NCBI GenBank assembly: GCA_039976075.1 | Contig: JBDWFY010000001.1 | Span: 248,001 to 312,000 of the forward strand | Reading direction: 5' to 3' | Length of the DNA stretch: 64,000 nucleotides | From: JBDWFY01 sp039976075 | Lineage (GTDB): Bacteria > Pseudomonadota > Alphaproteobacteria > Rhizobiales > Stappiaceae | In this document: in pieces, positions 33,014 to 41,372 of the stretch | Layout: the number at the start of each line of letters is the position of its first letter | How positions within the stretch are numbered: position 1 is the stretch's first letter | The notes under the pieces: generated by a model | The model's database searches: none | Told to the model about the DNA's origin: nothing | What the model saw: only the letters and a program-made list of their open reading frames with translations | Program-made: the position numbers and the translations under genes

Positions 33014-33592
33014 CTACTTCAGGGATGCAAGAGCCTGGTCTGAAATCACCCTGAGCCGGTCCTTGTCTCTCGTCAGGCGGCCGATGACCGCCAGTCCCTG
33101 ATAACAGGAGACCAGGTGTAGAGCGAGGGTCTTGGCATTCTTGTCAGCAGCCAGCAGGTTTTTGCCTTGTGCTTCGGTCAGGCGGGATTCAAAGGCGCCT
33201 TCAATTCGACTGAGACCGGCCTCAATCCGCTCCTGAATATCACTGTCCGTCGCTCCTACTTCGGTCGCCGTATTTGTGAGCATGCATCCGATCAGCTGAT
33301 CCGGATTGAAGGCCTCGAAGGTCGAGCGGAAAAAATCTTCGATTGCCTCCATGGGATTGTCAATTTCAAGCAGGTGCGAAACCCGCGTGTCGACGACCTG
33401 TTTGACATAATGATCCAGCGCCGCAAGAAACAAACCCTTTTTGCTGCCAAAGGCGTGATAGATGCTACCCGGCCTCAGGGAAGTGGCATTTTCCAAATCA
33501 GTCATCGATGTATCCCGATACCCGTTGGCCCAGAAAACACCCATGGCCTTGCCCAGGATGTCGTCGATCTCAAATTCAGGACTGCGACCCAT
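33014..33592 (-). CDS. TetR-family transcriptional repressor
   Basis: 192 residues. The N-terminal HTH (DILGKAMGVFWANGYRDTSMTDLENATSLRPGSIYHAFGSKKGLFLAALDHYV, about 10-60) is of the NemR/AcuR-like subgroup, and the C-terminal helical ligand domain includes GCMLTNTATE. An AAAGAGAG site precedes the ATG. It is divergent from the gene at 33665, with a TetR-like palindrome between them, so it should repress both. The inducer is unknown, perhaps an electrophile as in related regulators with the GCML cysteine. Confidence 0.9.
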   Translation of the reverse strand: MGRSPEFEIDDILGKAMGVFWANGYRDTSMTDLENATSLRPGSIYHAFGSKKGLFLAALDHYVKQVVDTRVSHLLEIDNPMEAIEDFFRSTFEAFNPDQLIGCMLTNTATEVGATDSDIQERIEAGLSRIEGAFESRLTEAQGKNLLAADKNAKTLALHLVSCYQGLAVIGRLTRDKDRLRVISDQALASLK

Positions 33593-33633
33593 ACCGCTCT
33601 CTTTTCAATGATGCATTCCTATGATATCGATTG

Positions 33634-33649
33634 TTGAGCAAACGTTCAA
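33634..33649. promoter_or_regulatory. Candidate TetR operator between divergent genes
   Basis: TTGAGCAAACGTTCAA has the symmetric core TTGA-N-C-N4-G-N-TCAA, centred between the TetR gene and the gene at 33665. It lies within 45 bp of both start codons, as expected for a repressor site. Confidence 0.6.
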
Positions 33650-33664
33650 GAAAAGAGTAGAGTG

Positions 33665-34336
33665 ATGGCGAAGGGTCTATCTGCGTTTCGATCAGTCGAG
33701 GATTTGGATAATGTGTTTGTTGCAGAGAAGGGCGGATTGCGGTGCAGCGCGATACGGTTGAAAACGGGAAATATCTGTCTTTTCAGTCCGGTACAAGGTC
33801 TCGGTGACACAGCGAGAGAGTCTCTTGCAGCATTAGGTCCCGTCACCCAGGTTCTCGCACCCAACCACTATCACAACAAAGGCTTGATAGAATATTCCGA
33901 AGCTTTCCCTGAAGCGACACTCTGTGCACCGGAACGCGCAACGCCGCGTCTGGAAAAACAAACAGGCTTGTCATTCGAACCATTGGATAATGTAAAAACT
34001 GAGCTCCCCGACACTGTCCAGATTATTGAACCCCGTGGCCTGAAAACCGGCGAGATATGGCTGAGAGCTCAATCAGAAGACCAGCTTGCCTGGCTGGTCG
34101 TTGATGCATTCTGCGGCTCTAAAGGCTCGATGACCGGCGTCTCAGACACACCAGGGATGCTTGGCACATTCCCCAGTTTCGGCATCGCAGACAAGCCGGT
34201 CTACAAAAGTTGGGTCGAAAAACAGATCGAGGCCGATCAGCCGACCTCGATCATTCCGTGTCACGGGCAGATGGTAGGAGCAGATAATCTTGCCGGGAAG
34301 CTGTTGGCGCTGGTTGGCGATAAACTTAAATCCTAA
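33665..34336 (+). CDS. Degenerate metallo-beta-lactamase-like protein (DUF4336-like)
   Basis: 223 residues from ATG 33665; GTG 33662 is an alternative. The sequence has the MBL-fold outline: NICLFSPV, LGPVTQVLAPNHYHNKGLIEYSEAFPEA, LVVDAFCG, and IIPCHGQM near the end. In the metal motif only H-Y-H survives (APNHYHNKG), and the usual D-H is lost, so catalysis may be absent or different. It is the divergent target of the TetR gene and converges on choV with a 4-bp overlap. Its function is unknown; the pairing with a repressor suggests a stress or detoxification role. Confidence 0.75.
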   Translation: MAKGLSAFRSVEDLDNVFVAEKGGLRCSAIRLKTGNICLFSPVQGLGDTARESLAALGPVTQVLAPNHYHNKGLIEYSEAFPEATLCAPERATPRLEKQTGLSFEPLDNVKTELPDTVQIIEPRGLKTGEIWLRAQSEDQLAWLVVDAFCGSKGSMTGVSDTPGMLGTFPSFGIADKPVYKSWVEKQIEADQPTSIIPCHGQMVGADNLAGKLLALVGDKLKS

Positions 34337-35385
34337 GTTGTCGCCCCATTCGTCTGCTTCTTCAGCAGACTCCGGTAGATCTCTTCGTCGCCAATTTGGC
34401 CGGTGGGTGACCCATTTTCCTCGACCAGAACTGTTTTGCCGGTGCTCAGACGGATATCCATGACTTCTCGAACCGTCTTCTCACCGGGGACAGCTGGTAG
34501 GTCTGGATCAGGCGTTCCCTCAAGTGGTGCCATGATATCGCAGGCCCGCAGAACGTTGAGCGGGTTCATATGAGCCACGAAGTCAGCCACATACTCGGTC
34601 GCCGGATTGAGGACGATGTCCTGCGCGGTGCCAAACTGAATGACGCGGCCGCCTTCCATGATGGCAATCTTTGAACCGATTTTCACCGCTTCATCAAGAT
34701 CGTGGCTGACAAAGATGATGGTGCGGCCGGTTTTCTTCTGAAGATCGAGTAACTCATCCTGCAGTCGGTCGCGGATGAGGGGGTCGAGCGCGGAAAACGG
34801 TTCATCCATCAGCAGAATTGGCGCCTGGGTCGCAAAGGCTCGGGCGAGCCCCACACGCTGTTGCATGCCACCGGAAAGTTCGTGGACCTGTTTGTTGCCC
34901 CACTCAGACAGATTGACCAGATCAAGCTGCTCCTGGACCCGTTCACGGCGCTTTGCAGCACTCATGCCGGCCAATTCAAGTCCGAGGCCGACATTGTCTG
35001 CGACTGTTCGCCAGGGCAACAGGCCGAATTGTTGAAACACCATGGCGACACGATTGAGGCGCAGTTGCCGAAGAGTTGTCGCGGGGCAATTGGTGGGGTT
35101 GATATAGCCCGAACCATCATTCACCAGGACTTCGCCGCGAGTGACCTTGTTCAAGCCATTTACGGCACGGAGCAGAGTCGATTTCCCCGAACCCGATAGG
35201 CCCATGAGAACCACAATCTGACCTTCATAGACATCAAGGCTTGCGCGCGCGCTGCCAAGGATTTGGCCTGTGGCGGCCTGTATTTCCTCGCGGGTTTTTT
35301 CCTGATCGATCAGGGGCAGGGCGGATTCCGGATCGTTTCCGAAAACAATATCGACTTCTTTGAAACGGACAATCGGTTCGCTCAT
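34333..35385 (-). CDS. choV: ChoV choline ABC transporter ATPase
   Basis: 350 residues from ATG 35385 with AGGGGAC upstream; a 16-codon extension lies inside choW and is unlikely. Walker A GLSGSGKST, Q-loop MVFQQFGLLPW, signature ELSGGMQQRVGLARAF, Walker B ILLMDEPFSALDP and H-loop FVSHD are all present. The N-terminal segment ALPLIDQEKTREEIQAATGQILG is typical of quaternary-amine ATPases of the ProV/ChoV type, and a regulatory C-terminal tail follows. It starts one base after the choW stop. It powers high-affinity choline uptake. Confidence 0.93.
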   Translation of the reverse strand: MSEPIVRFKEVDIVFGNDPESALPLIDQEKTREEIQAATGQILGSARASLDVYEGQIVVLMGLSGSGKSTLLRAVNGLNKVTRGEVLVNDGSGYINPTNCPATTLRQLRLNRVAMVFQQFGLLPWRTVADNVGLGLELAGMSAAKRRERVQEQLDLVNLSEWGNKQVHELSGGMQQRVGLARAFATQAPILLMDEPFSALDPLIRDRLQDELLDLQKKTGRTIIFVSHDLDEAVKIGSKIAIMEGGRVIQFGTAQDIVLNPATEYVADFVAHMNPLNVLRACDIMAPLEGTPDPDLPAVPGEKTVREVMDIRLSTGKTVLVEENGSPTGQIGDEEIYRSLLKKQTNGATT

Positions 35386-35386
35386 A

Positions 35387-36229
35387 TCAAACGGTCCCCT
35401 TGCCCTCTTTGCGAATGAAACGGTCCAGCACAATAGCGATCAGCACGATGGCCAGCCCGACTTCAAATCCCTTGGCGATGTTGACCGTATTGAGTGCCCT
35501 TAGTGTCGGAACGCCGAGACCGTCCGCACCAACCAGCGCCGCAATGACCACCATCGAAAGCGACAGCATGATCGTTTGAGTCAATCCCGCCATGATGTTC
35601 GGCAGCGCATAAGGCAACTCAACTTTCCACAACAGCTGCCAGCCTGTCGCACCAAATGCTTCTCCCGCCTCAAGCAGAGCTTTTGGCGTTGAGGAGACGC
35701 CCAGTTGCGTCAATCGAATCGGGGCAGGGATGGCGAAAATAACGGTCGCAATCAATCCCGGCACCATGCCGAGACCAAAAAGGATCAATGCCGGTATCAG
35801 GTAAACAAAGGTCGGGATTGTCTGCATGAGGTCGAGGATCGGTCGCATGACAGCAAAGAGCCTGGGTCGATGAGCGGCTGCAACGCCCAGCGGCACGCCG
35901 AAAACCATGCAGACCAATGCCGCTGCGATGACCAGAGACAGCGTTTCGGTCGTTTCTTCCCAATAGCCCTGATTGATGATGAGCAACAGGGCGACCAGCA
36001 CAAAGAGCGTGAATGGGATGGTGCGGTGAATGAAAAAGGCGAGCAGGGTCGCTGCACCGACAATGATGAAAGGGTGCGGTGCTTCCAGCACAAAAAGAAT
36101 GCCCGCAATAATCACTTCCAGCGTGTCGGAAATGCCGTCGAAAAACCAGGCGGCATTGTCAGTCAACCAGTCGACAAGGTTCTTCGCCCATATGCCAACT
36201 GGAATTTTATTGTCCGTAAGCCATTCCAC
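35387..36229 (-). CDS. choW: ChoW choline ABC transporter permease
   Basis: 280 residues, six to seven membrane segments, with the binding-protein-dependent EAA loop (LEAGEAFGATGWQLLWKVELPYALPNIMAGLTQTIM) and the ProW-type MQTIPTFVYLIPALILFGLG and ADGLGVPTLRAL. GAGG sits eight bases before the ATG. It forms the channel for choline with ChoV and ChoX. The 88-bp gap from choX holds no clear terminator. Confidence 0.93.
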   Translation of the reverse strand: MEWLTDNKIPVGIWAKNLVDWLTDNAAWFFDGISDTLEVIIAGILFVLEAPHPFIIVGAATLLAFFIHRTIPFTLFVLVALLLIINQGYWEETTETLSLVIAAALVCMVFGVPLGVAAAHRPRLFAVMRPILDLMQTIPTFVYLIPALILFGLGMVPGLIATVIFAIPAPIRLTQLGVSSTPKALLEAGEAFGATGWQLLWKVELPYALPNIMAGLTQTIMLSLSMVVIAALVGADGLGVPTLRALNTVNIAKGFEVGLAIVLIAIVLDRFIRKEGKGTV

Positions 36230-36317
36230 GGATTGGCCTCATATCGTCTGGGAATACTGAGAGGGGCGCCAACTGAAAAGAGTAGAGCCGACGCCCGCTG
36301 AATGGTGTCTGCTGAAA

Positions 36318-37262
36318 TCAGAAGTCGTAAAACTTCCGAACAGCTTCAACGGCATTCCCACCATCGACAGTGGTGACTTCGTTCAGCCACAGTTCAAATA
36401 CATCGGTATGTTCTTTGACCCACGCTTTGGCTGCGTCATCGGGCTCTTCGCTGTCATTGAGAATTGCACCCATGATTTCATTCTCCATATCGAGAGTGAA
36501 CTTCATGTTTTTCAGCAACTTACCAACATTGGGGCATTCTTCGGTATAACCGGCGCGGACATTGGTGAAGACGTTTGCGCCACCGAAATTTGGACCAAAG
36601 ATCTCATCACCGCCAGCCAGATATTCAAGCTCGAAGTTTGAATTCATCGGGTGAGGAGCCCAACCCAGAAAGACGATGTCTTCGTCGCGCTTGGTTTTGC
36701 GTGCAACCTGCGCCAGCATGCCTTGTTCGGAGGATTCAACCACTTCGAAACCCTTCAGGCCGAAGATATCCTGATCGATCATACCGATAATCAAACGGTT
36801 GCCGTCGTTGCCGGCTTCAATGCCGTAAATCTCGCCATCGAGGGACTCTTTGAATTCCGCGATCTTGTCGAAACTGGTAAGGCCCTTGTCATAGGTATAT
36901 TTAGGCACGGCGAGCGTGTATTTGGCGCCGGTAAGGTTTTCCGTAATTGTTTCGACCGAGCCGTCTTCGCGGTACGGTTTGATATCGGCTTCCATTGTCG
37001 GCATCCAATTGCCGAGAAATACATCGATATCTTTGTTTTTCAGCGACGTGTAAGTCACCGGAACGGACAGAATTTTAATATCGGTTTCATAACCCAGCGC
37101 CTGCAGCACGCCTGTCGTGACAGCCGTTGTCGCTGTGATGTCAGTCCATCCAACATCCGAAAAACGCACGAGTTTGCAGCTTTCCGGATCAGCAGCCTGT
37201 GCTGTACCGGCAAGTAGTAACGCGGCAGTAGCGCCACAAAGCGATTTAACAAATTTATTCAT
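36318..37262 (-). CDS. choX: ChoX periplasmic choline-binding protein
   Basis: 314 residues from ATG 37262, with an AGGAGGG site. The signal peptide is MNKFVKSLCGATAALLLAGTAQA. Aromatic-cage residues of S. meliloti ChoX are recognisable: Trp39 and Asp41 in VGWTDITATT, Trp in FLGNWMPTMEA, and Trp in FLGWAPHPMN; C29 may pair with a later Cys (EECPN). It delivers choline to ChoWV. It is the first gene of choXWV, divergent from betI-betA-betB, with a BetI-type palindrome in between. Confidence 0.94.
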   Translation of the reverse strand: MNKFVKSLCGATAALLLAGTAQAADPESCKLVRFSDVGWTDITATTAVTTGVLQALGYETDIKILSVPVTYTSLKNKDIDVFLGNWMPTMEADIKPYREDGSVETITENLTGAKYTLAVPKYTYDKGLTSFDKIAEFKESLDGEIYGIEAGNDGNRLIIGMIDQDIFGLKGFEVVESSEQGMLAQVARKTKRDEDIVFLGWAPHPMNSNFELEYLAGGDEIFGPNFGGANVFTNVRAGYTEECPNVGKLLKNMKFTLDMENEIMGAILNDSEEPDDAAKAWVKEHTDVFELWLNEVTTVDGGNAVEAVRKFYDF

Positions 37263-37428
37263 GAAGTTCCCTCCTGCGATCACGAAATACCGCCCCATGG
37301 ATAAGACGGAAGTGTGCTCCGGACAACAGGCAACAATGATCCCCTCTGTTTTTATTGATCATTTGGCCGTTTTGTTCCGGATCTCGTTGCACATCGAAAC
37401 ATTACGAACCGAAAATAGCAAGTTTTTG

Positions 37429-37448
37429 TTGATTGACTGTTCAATCAA
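37429..37448. promoter_or_regulatory. BetI operator candidate
   Basis: TTGATTGA, CTGT, TCAATCAA: perfect 8-bp arms, 33 bp upstream of betI and about 170 bp upstream of choX. The sequence resembles BetI operators, which are TTGATTGA-like palindromes. It would repress betIAB, and perhaps choXWV, until choline is present. Confidence 0.8.
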
Positions 37449-37480
37449 AAATAAGGTCACAGCAGTCAAGAGGTGAGACG

Positions 37481-38074
37481 ATGCCTAGAATCGGTATGGA
37501 AACGGAACGTCGGCGCGCGCTGATCTCTGCGACGGTCGAAACAATTTACGAGAGCGGATTCTGTGATGTGACGATATCCCGGATCGCTCGCCGCGCAGGG
37601 GTCTCCGGCGGTCTGGCACATCATTATTTCGGATCCAAAGATCAACTCTTGGCAGCGACCATGCGGCACTTGTTGAATGAACTGGGTATAGGTATCCGGG
37701 ATCGTTTGCGATATGCCGAAACCCCCAGAGCCCGGATAACGGCAATAATTGAAGGTAACTTTGCACCGGACCAGTTTCAGCCCGCTGTCATTGCAGCGTG
37801 GCTCGCCTTTTATGTTCAGGCGCAGACAACACAAAGCAGCCAGCGACTACTGAGGATTTATGCAAAACGGCTTCAATCCAATTTGACGCATGCCTTGCGC
37901 GAATTGGTGCCTCCGGATCGCGTGGAGGCATTGGCTGAAGGCACTGCTGCGATGATCGACGGTTTGTGGATACGACGCGCCCTAAAAGATGGTGCTGCGG
38001 ATCCGGCATCTGCAATCGGGATGGTCGAGAACTATGTAGAGGCGCAAATCGCGGTTGGCGGGATGAAATCGTGA
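37481..38074 (+). CDS. betI: BetI choline-responsive TetR-family repressor
   Basis: 197 residues from ATG 37481 with an AGAGGTGAG site. The HTH segment (ISATVETIYESGFCDVTISRIARRAGVSGGLAHHYFGSKDQLLAATMRHLL) with SGGLAHHYFGSK is diagnostic for BetI. The C-terminal domain carries LAFYVQAQT and IDGLWIRRAL. The length matches BetI (about 195). It overlaps betA by 4 bp (GTGA). It represses the glycine-betaine synthesis genes in the absence of choline. Confidence 0.95.
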   Translation: MPRIGMETERRRALISATVETIYESGFCDVTISRIARRAGVSGGLAHHYFGSKDQLLAATMRHLLNELGIGIRDRLRYAETPRARITAIIEGNFAPDQFQPAVIAAWLAFYVQAQTTQSSQRLLRIYAKRLQSNLTHALRELVPPDRVEALAEGTAAMIDGLWIRRALKDGAADPASAIGMVENYVEAQIAVGGMKS

Positions 38075-39732
38075 CGGTGGTGACCGCAGACTACATTATC
38101 GTCGGTGCAGGATCTGCCGGTTGTGCGCTGGCCTATCGGTTGAGTGAAAACCCACAGAACAAAGTGCTTGTACTGGAATTTGGTGGTACGGACATCGGCC
38201 CGTTCATACAAATGCCGGCAGCGCTTTCTTATCCGATGAACATGTCACGATATGACTGGGGCTTTGAAAGCGAACCGGAACCCCATCTTGGCAAGCGCCG
38301 TCTTGCCACGCCGCGTGGCAAAGTGATCGGCGGGTCCTCTTCAATCAACGGCATGGTTTATGTCCGCGGCCATGCCTGTGATTTTGACAATTGGGAAGAG
38401 ATGGGTGCGCGCGGCTGGGCCTATCGCGATGTTCTGCCCTATTTCGAACGGATGGAGACCAGTCACTCTGGAGAACCAGGATGGCGTGGTACCAAAGGTC
38501 CGCTGCACGTGACGCGCGGTGACAAATGGAACCCCTTATATGAGGCCTTCGTAGAGGCAGGCGTCGAGGCGGGATACCCATCCACGAAGGATTACAACGG
38601 TCATCAGCAGGAAGGTTTTGGTGAGATGGAAATGACCATCCACAAGGGCCGTCGCTGGTCCGCTGCCAATGCCTATCTCAAGCCCGCATTGAAACGGGAA
38701 AATGTTACACTGATATCCGGTGCATTCGCCCGAAAGATCCTGTTCGACGGAAACAGGGCCGTCGGAGTTGAGTATGAGCGGGGCGGCGAGGTTCAAGAGG
38801 TTCGTGCCAGCCGCGATGTCATCCTTTCCGCATCATCGATCAACTCTCCCAAACTGCTGATGCTTTCCGGCATTGGTCCGGCTGACATATTGAAAAAGAA
38901 CGGCATTGACGTTCGTGTCGACAGATCAGGCGTCGGCGCAAACTTGCAGGATCACCTGGAACTATATGTCCAGCAGGCCTGCCTTCAACCCATAACGCTC
39001 TATAAACACTGGAATATTGTTTCCAAGGCAATGATCGGTCTACAATGGCTCCTGCAGGGGCGGGGCCTTGGTGCCTCCAATCATTTTGAAACCTGTGCCT
39101 TCATCCGGTCTCAGGCCGGGATCGAATATCCCGACATTCAATATCACTTCCTGCCCTTTGCCATCCGTTACGATGGAAAGGTCGCTGCGGAAGGACATGG
39201 CTTTCAGGCGCATGTCGGGCCAATGCGATCCAAATCACGAGGGCGTGTCAGTATAAACTCAGCCGACCCCATGGAAAAACCTTCCATCCAATTCAATTAT
39301 ATGAGCCATGAGGACGACTGGGCAGAATTCCGAACCTGCATTCGCTTAACGCGCGAAATCTTCGGTCAGAAGGCTTTTGACCAGTATCGGGGCAAGGAAA
39401 TTCAACCCGGCAACGACTGCCAAAGTGATGAGGCTCTGGACGACTTTATTCGCGAGCATGTCGAAAGCGCGTATCATCCGTGCGGCACTTGTAAAATGGG
39501 GGCCGCTGAGGACGATATGGCGGTTGTCGATCCGGAATGTCGCGTCATTGGCGTTGACGGTCTCCGGGTTGTCGACAGTTCAATATTCCCACAAATTACC
39601 AACGGCAATCTCAATGCACCGTCCATTATGGTGGGCGAGAGAGCTGCAGATATGATCCTCAACAAAACTCCACTGCCAGCGTCAAATCAGACTCCCTGGA
39701 TCAATCCTGCGTGGCATGCTTCGCAGCGATGA
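38071..39732 (+). CDS. betA: BetA choline dehydrogenase
   Basis: 553 residues of the GMC oxidoreductase family, starting with GTG 38071 overlapping the betI stop. FAD-binding GAGSAGCALAYRL is near the N-terminus; RGKVIGGSSSINGMVYVRG, the GMC signature ASSINSPKLLMLSGIGP, and the active-site HPCGTCKMG and ITNGNLNAPSIMVGERAADMIL are all typical of BetA. It oxidises choline to betaine aldehyde at the membrane. The frame runs further upstream inside betI but has no ribosome site there. Confidence 0.96.
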   Translation: MTVVTADYIIVGAGSAGCALAYRLSENPQNKVLVLEFGGTDIGPFIQMPAALSYPMNMSRYDWGFESEPEPHLGKRRLATPRGKVIGGSSSINGMVYVRGHACDFDNWEEMGARGWAYRDVLPYFERMETSHSGEPGWRGTKGPLHVTRGDKWNPLYEAFVEAGVEAGYPSTKDYNGHQQEGFGEMEMTIHKGRRWSAANAYLKPALKRENVTLISGAFARKILFDGNRAVGVEYERGGEVQEVRASRDVILSASSINSPKLLMLSGIGPADILKKNGIDVRVDRSGVGANLQDHLELYVQQACLQPITLYKHWNIVSKAMIGLQWLLQGRGLGASNHFETCAFIRSQAGIEYPDIQYHFLPFAIRYDGKVAAEGHGFQAHVGPMRSKSRGRVSINSADPMEKPSIQFNYMSHEDDWAEFRTCIRLTREIFGQKAFDQYRGKEIQPGNDCQSDEALDDFIREHVESAYHPCGTCKMGAAEDDMAVVDPECRVIGVDGLRVVDSSIFPQITNGNLNAPSIMVGERAADMILNKTPLPASNQTPWINPAWHASQR

Positions 39733-39842
39733 AACCGTCTTCGTGATATGATGAAGCGGGAAGGGACCAAATGGCGGCAACGATCCAGGCACCGGATTAG
39801 ATTTGTCGTGCAGTAGAAAATTAAGACCATTCGGGATTACAG

Positions 39843-41309
39843 ATGATGCGCGCACAACCAGAGGCCTCGCACTTCATTCATGGCAAATTCGTTGAAGACA
39901 AGGCCGGGCGGTCGATACTGAGCCAGTATCCCGCCACCGGTGAAGTGATTGCCCAATTGCATGCAGCCAGTCAGGAACTTGTCAACGAAGCTGTAGCCTC
40001 GGCCCGGGAGGGATTTAAAGTCTGGTCGGCTGTTCCTGCCGCCGAACGGGGACGTGTGCTGCGCAAAGCTGCGGTTATCATGCGGGATCGCAACCGGGAA
40101 CTTTCAGAACTCGAGACACTGGATACCGGAAAACCACTTCAGGAGACGCTTGTCGCGGATGCGGCGTCTGGAGCGGACTGTCTTGAATATTTCGGCTCTA
40201 TGATCGGAACTGTTTCCGGCGACCACATCGATCTGGGAAGTGCCTTTGGCTATACCCGCCGCGAACCGCTTGGCGTGTGTGTGGGGATTGGTGCCTGGAA
40301 TTACCCGATCCAGATCGCTTGCTGGAAATCCGCTCCGGCGCTTGCCTGCGGCAACGCGATGATTTTCAAACCATCTGAAAACACCCCGTTGAGTGCGTTG
40401 CGTCTGGCGGAAATCTACAAAGAAGCCGGGTTGCCCGATGGTGTATTCAACGTCGTGCAGGGGTACGGCGAAACCGGAAGTCACCTGATTGGCCATCCCG
40501 ACATAGCCAAGGTTTCCCTGACAGGCTCGGTTGGAACGGGCGTAAAAGTAGCTGAACTCGCAAGCAAGAACCTGAAACACGTTACGCTCGAGCTGGGTGG
40601 CAAATCGCCAATCGTCGTGTTTGAGGATGCCGATATCGACCATGCGATCTCAGGTGCAATGCTCGGCAACTTCTATTCAGCGGGCCAGATCTGTTCCAAT
40701 GGTACCCGCGTGTTTGTACATCGTTCTATCAGCGAACAATTTCTGGAAAAACTTGCTGCACGGACATCGAAAATCATTCTTGGCGATCCGATGAATGAGG
40801 CGACCCAGATGGGACCCCTTGTCTCCAAAGAGCAGTTCGACAAAGTTTTAAACTATCTGGTTCTGGGCCAAAGCGAAGGTGCAGAACTCATTTGTGGTGG
40901 AAAAGTTGCCAAACCGGCCGGCAACACTGAAGGCTATTTTGTCGAGCCCACGGTATTTGCCGGCGTGCAGGACCACATGCGGATCGCTCAGGAAGAGATT
41001 TTCGGTCCGGTCATGTGCGTGCTTGATTTCGACCACGAAGACGAAGTGATCGCCCGTGCCAACGGCACGCAGTTTGGATTGGCCGCAGGTGTTTTCACCA
41101 AAGACATCCAGCGCGCCCATCGTGTGATCAATGCGCTGCATGCCGGAACCTGTTGGATCAACACCTATAACCTTACGCCGATAGAACTTCCCTTTGGCGG
41201 TTACAAGAAATCCGGTATCGGTCGAGAAAATGGTCGTGCCGCCATTGAGCACTACAGCCAGATCAAGAGCGTTTACGTCGAAATGGGTGGTGTGGACAGT
41301 CCGTATTAG
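39843..41309 (+). CDS. betB: BetB betaine aldehyde dehydrogenase
   Basis: 488 residues. ALDH features: WNYPIQIACWKSAPALACGNAMIFKPSE, GSVGTGVKVA in the NAD site, the catalytic Glu in LELGGKSP and the catalytic Cys in SAGQICSNGTRVFV, and EEIFGPVMCV. It turns betaine aldehyde into glycine betaine with NAD+. It follows betA after 110 bp. With choXWV this makes a full uptake-and-oxidation route for choline, serving osmoprotection or catabolism. No betC (choline sulfatase) is present in the window. Confidence 0.96.
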   Translation: MMRAQPEASHFIHGKFVEDKAGRSILSQYPATGEVIAQLHAASQELVNEAVASAREGFKVWSAVPAAERGRVLRKAAVIMRDRNRELSELETLDTGKPLQETLVADAASGADCLEYFGSMIGTVSGDHIDLGSAFGYTRREPLGVCVGIGAWNYPIQIACWKSAPALACGNAMIFKPSENTPLSALRLAEIYKEAGLPDGVFNVVQGYGETGSHLIGHPDIAKVSLTGSVGTGVKVAELASKNLKHVTLELGGKSPIVVFEDADIDHAISGAMLGNFYSAGQICSNGTRVFVHRSISEQFLEKLAARTSKIILGDPMNEATQMGPLVSKEQFDKVLNYLVLGQSEGAELICGGKVAKPAGNTEGYFVEPTVFAGVQDHMRIAQEEIFGPVMCVLDFDHEDEVIARANGTQFGLAAGVFTKDIQRAHRVINALHAGTCWINTYNLTPIELPFGGYKKSGIGRENGRAAIEHYSQIKSVYVEMGGVDSPY

Positions 41310-41347
41310 AAAAGTGTTTACGCGCTGAATTTTGAATGGAAAGTCAC

Positions 41348-41372
41348 GCTACGTGGATATTTGTCACGTAGC
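41348..41372. terminator. Hairpin between convergent betB and sulP
   Basis: GCTACGTG (41348-41355), nine bases, CACGTAGC (41365-41372): a perfect 8-bp stem overlapping the sulP stop region. No T-run follows on either strand, so it is a weak or Rho-assisted terminator. Confidence 0.5.

Noticed and set aside
37966..38070. Upstream extension of betA inside betI
   Set aside because: It would overlap betI by about 100 bp with a Cys/Arg-rich, unconserved N-terminus; the GTG at 38071 coupled to the betI stop fits the known protein length.
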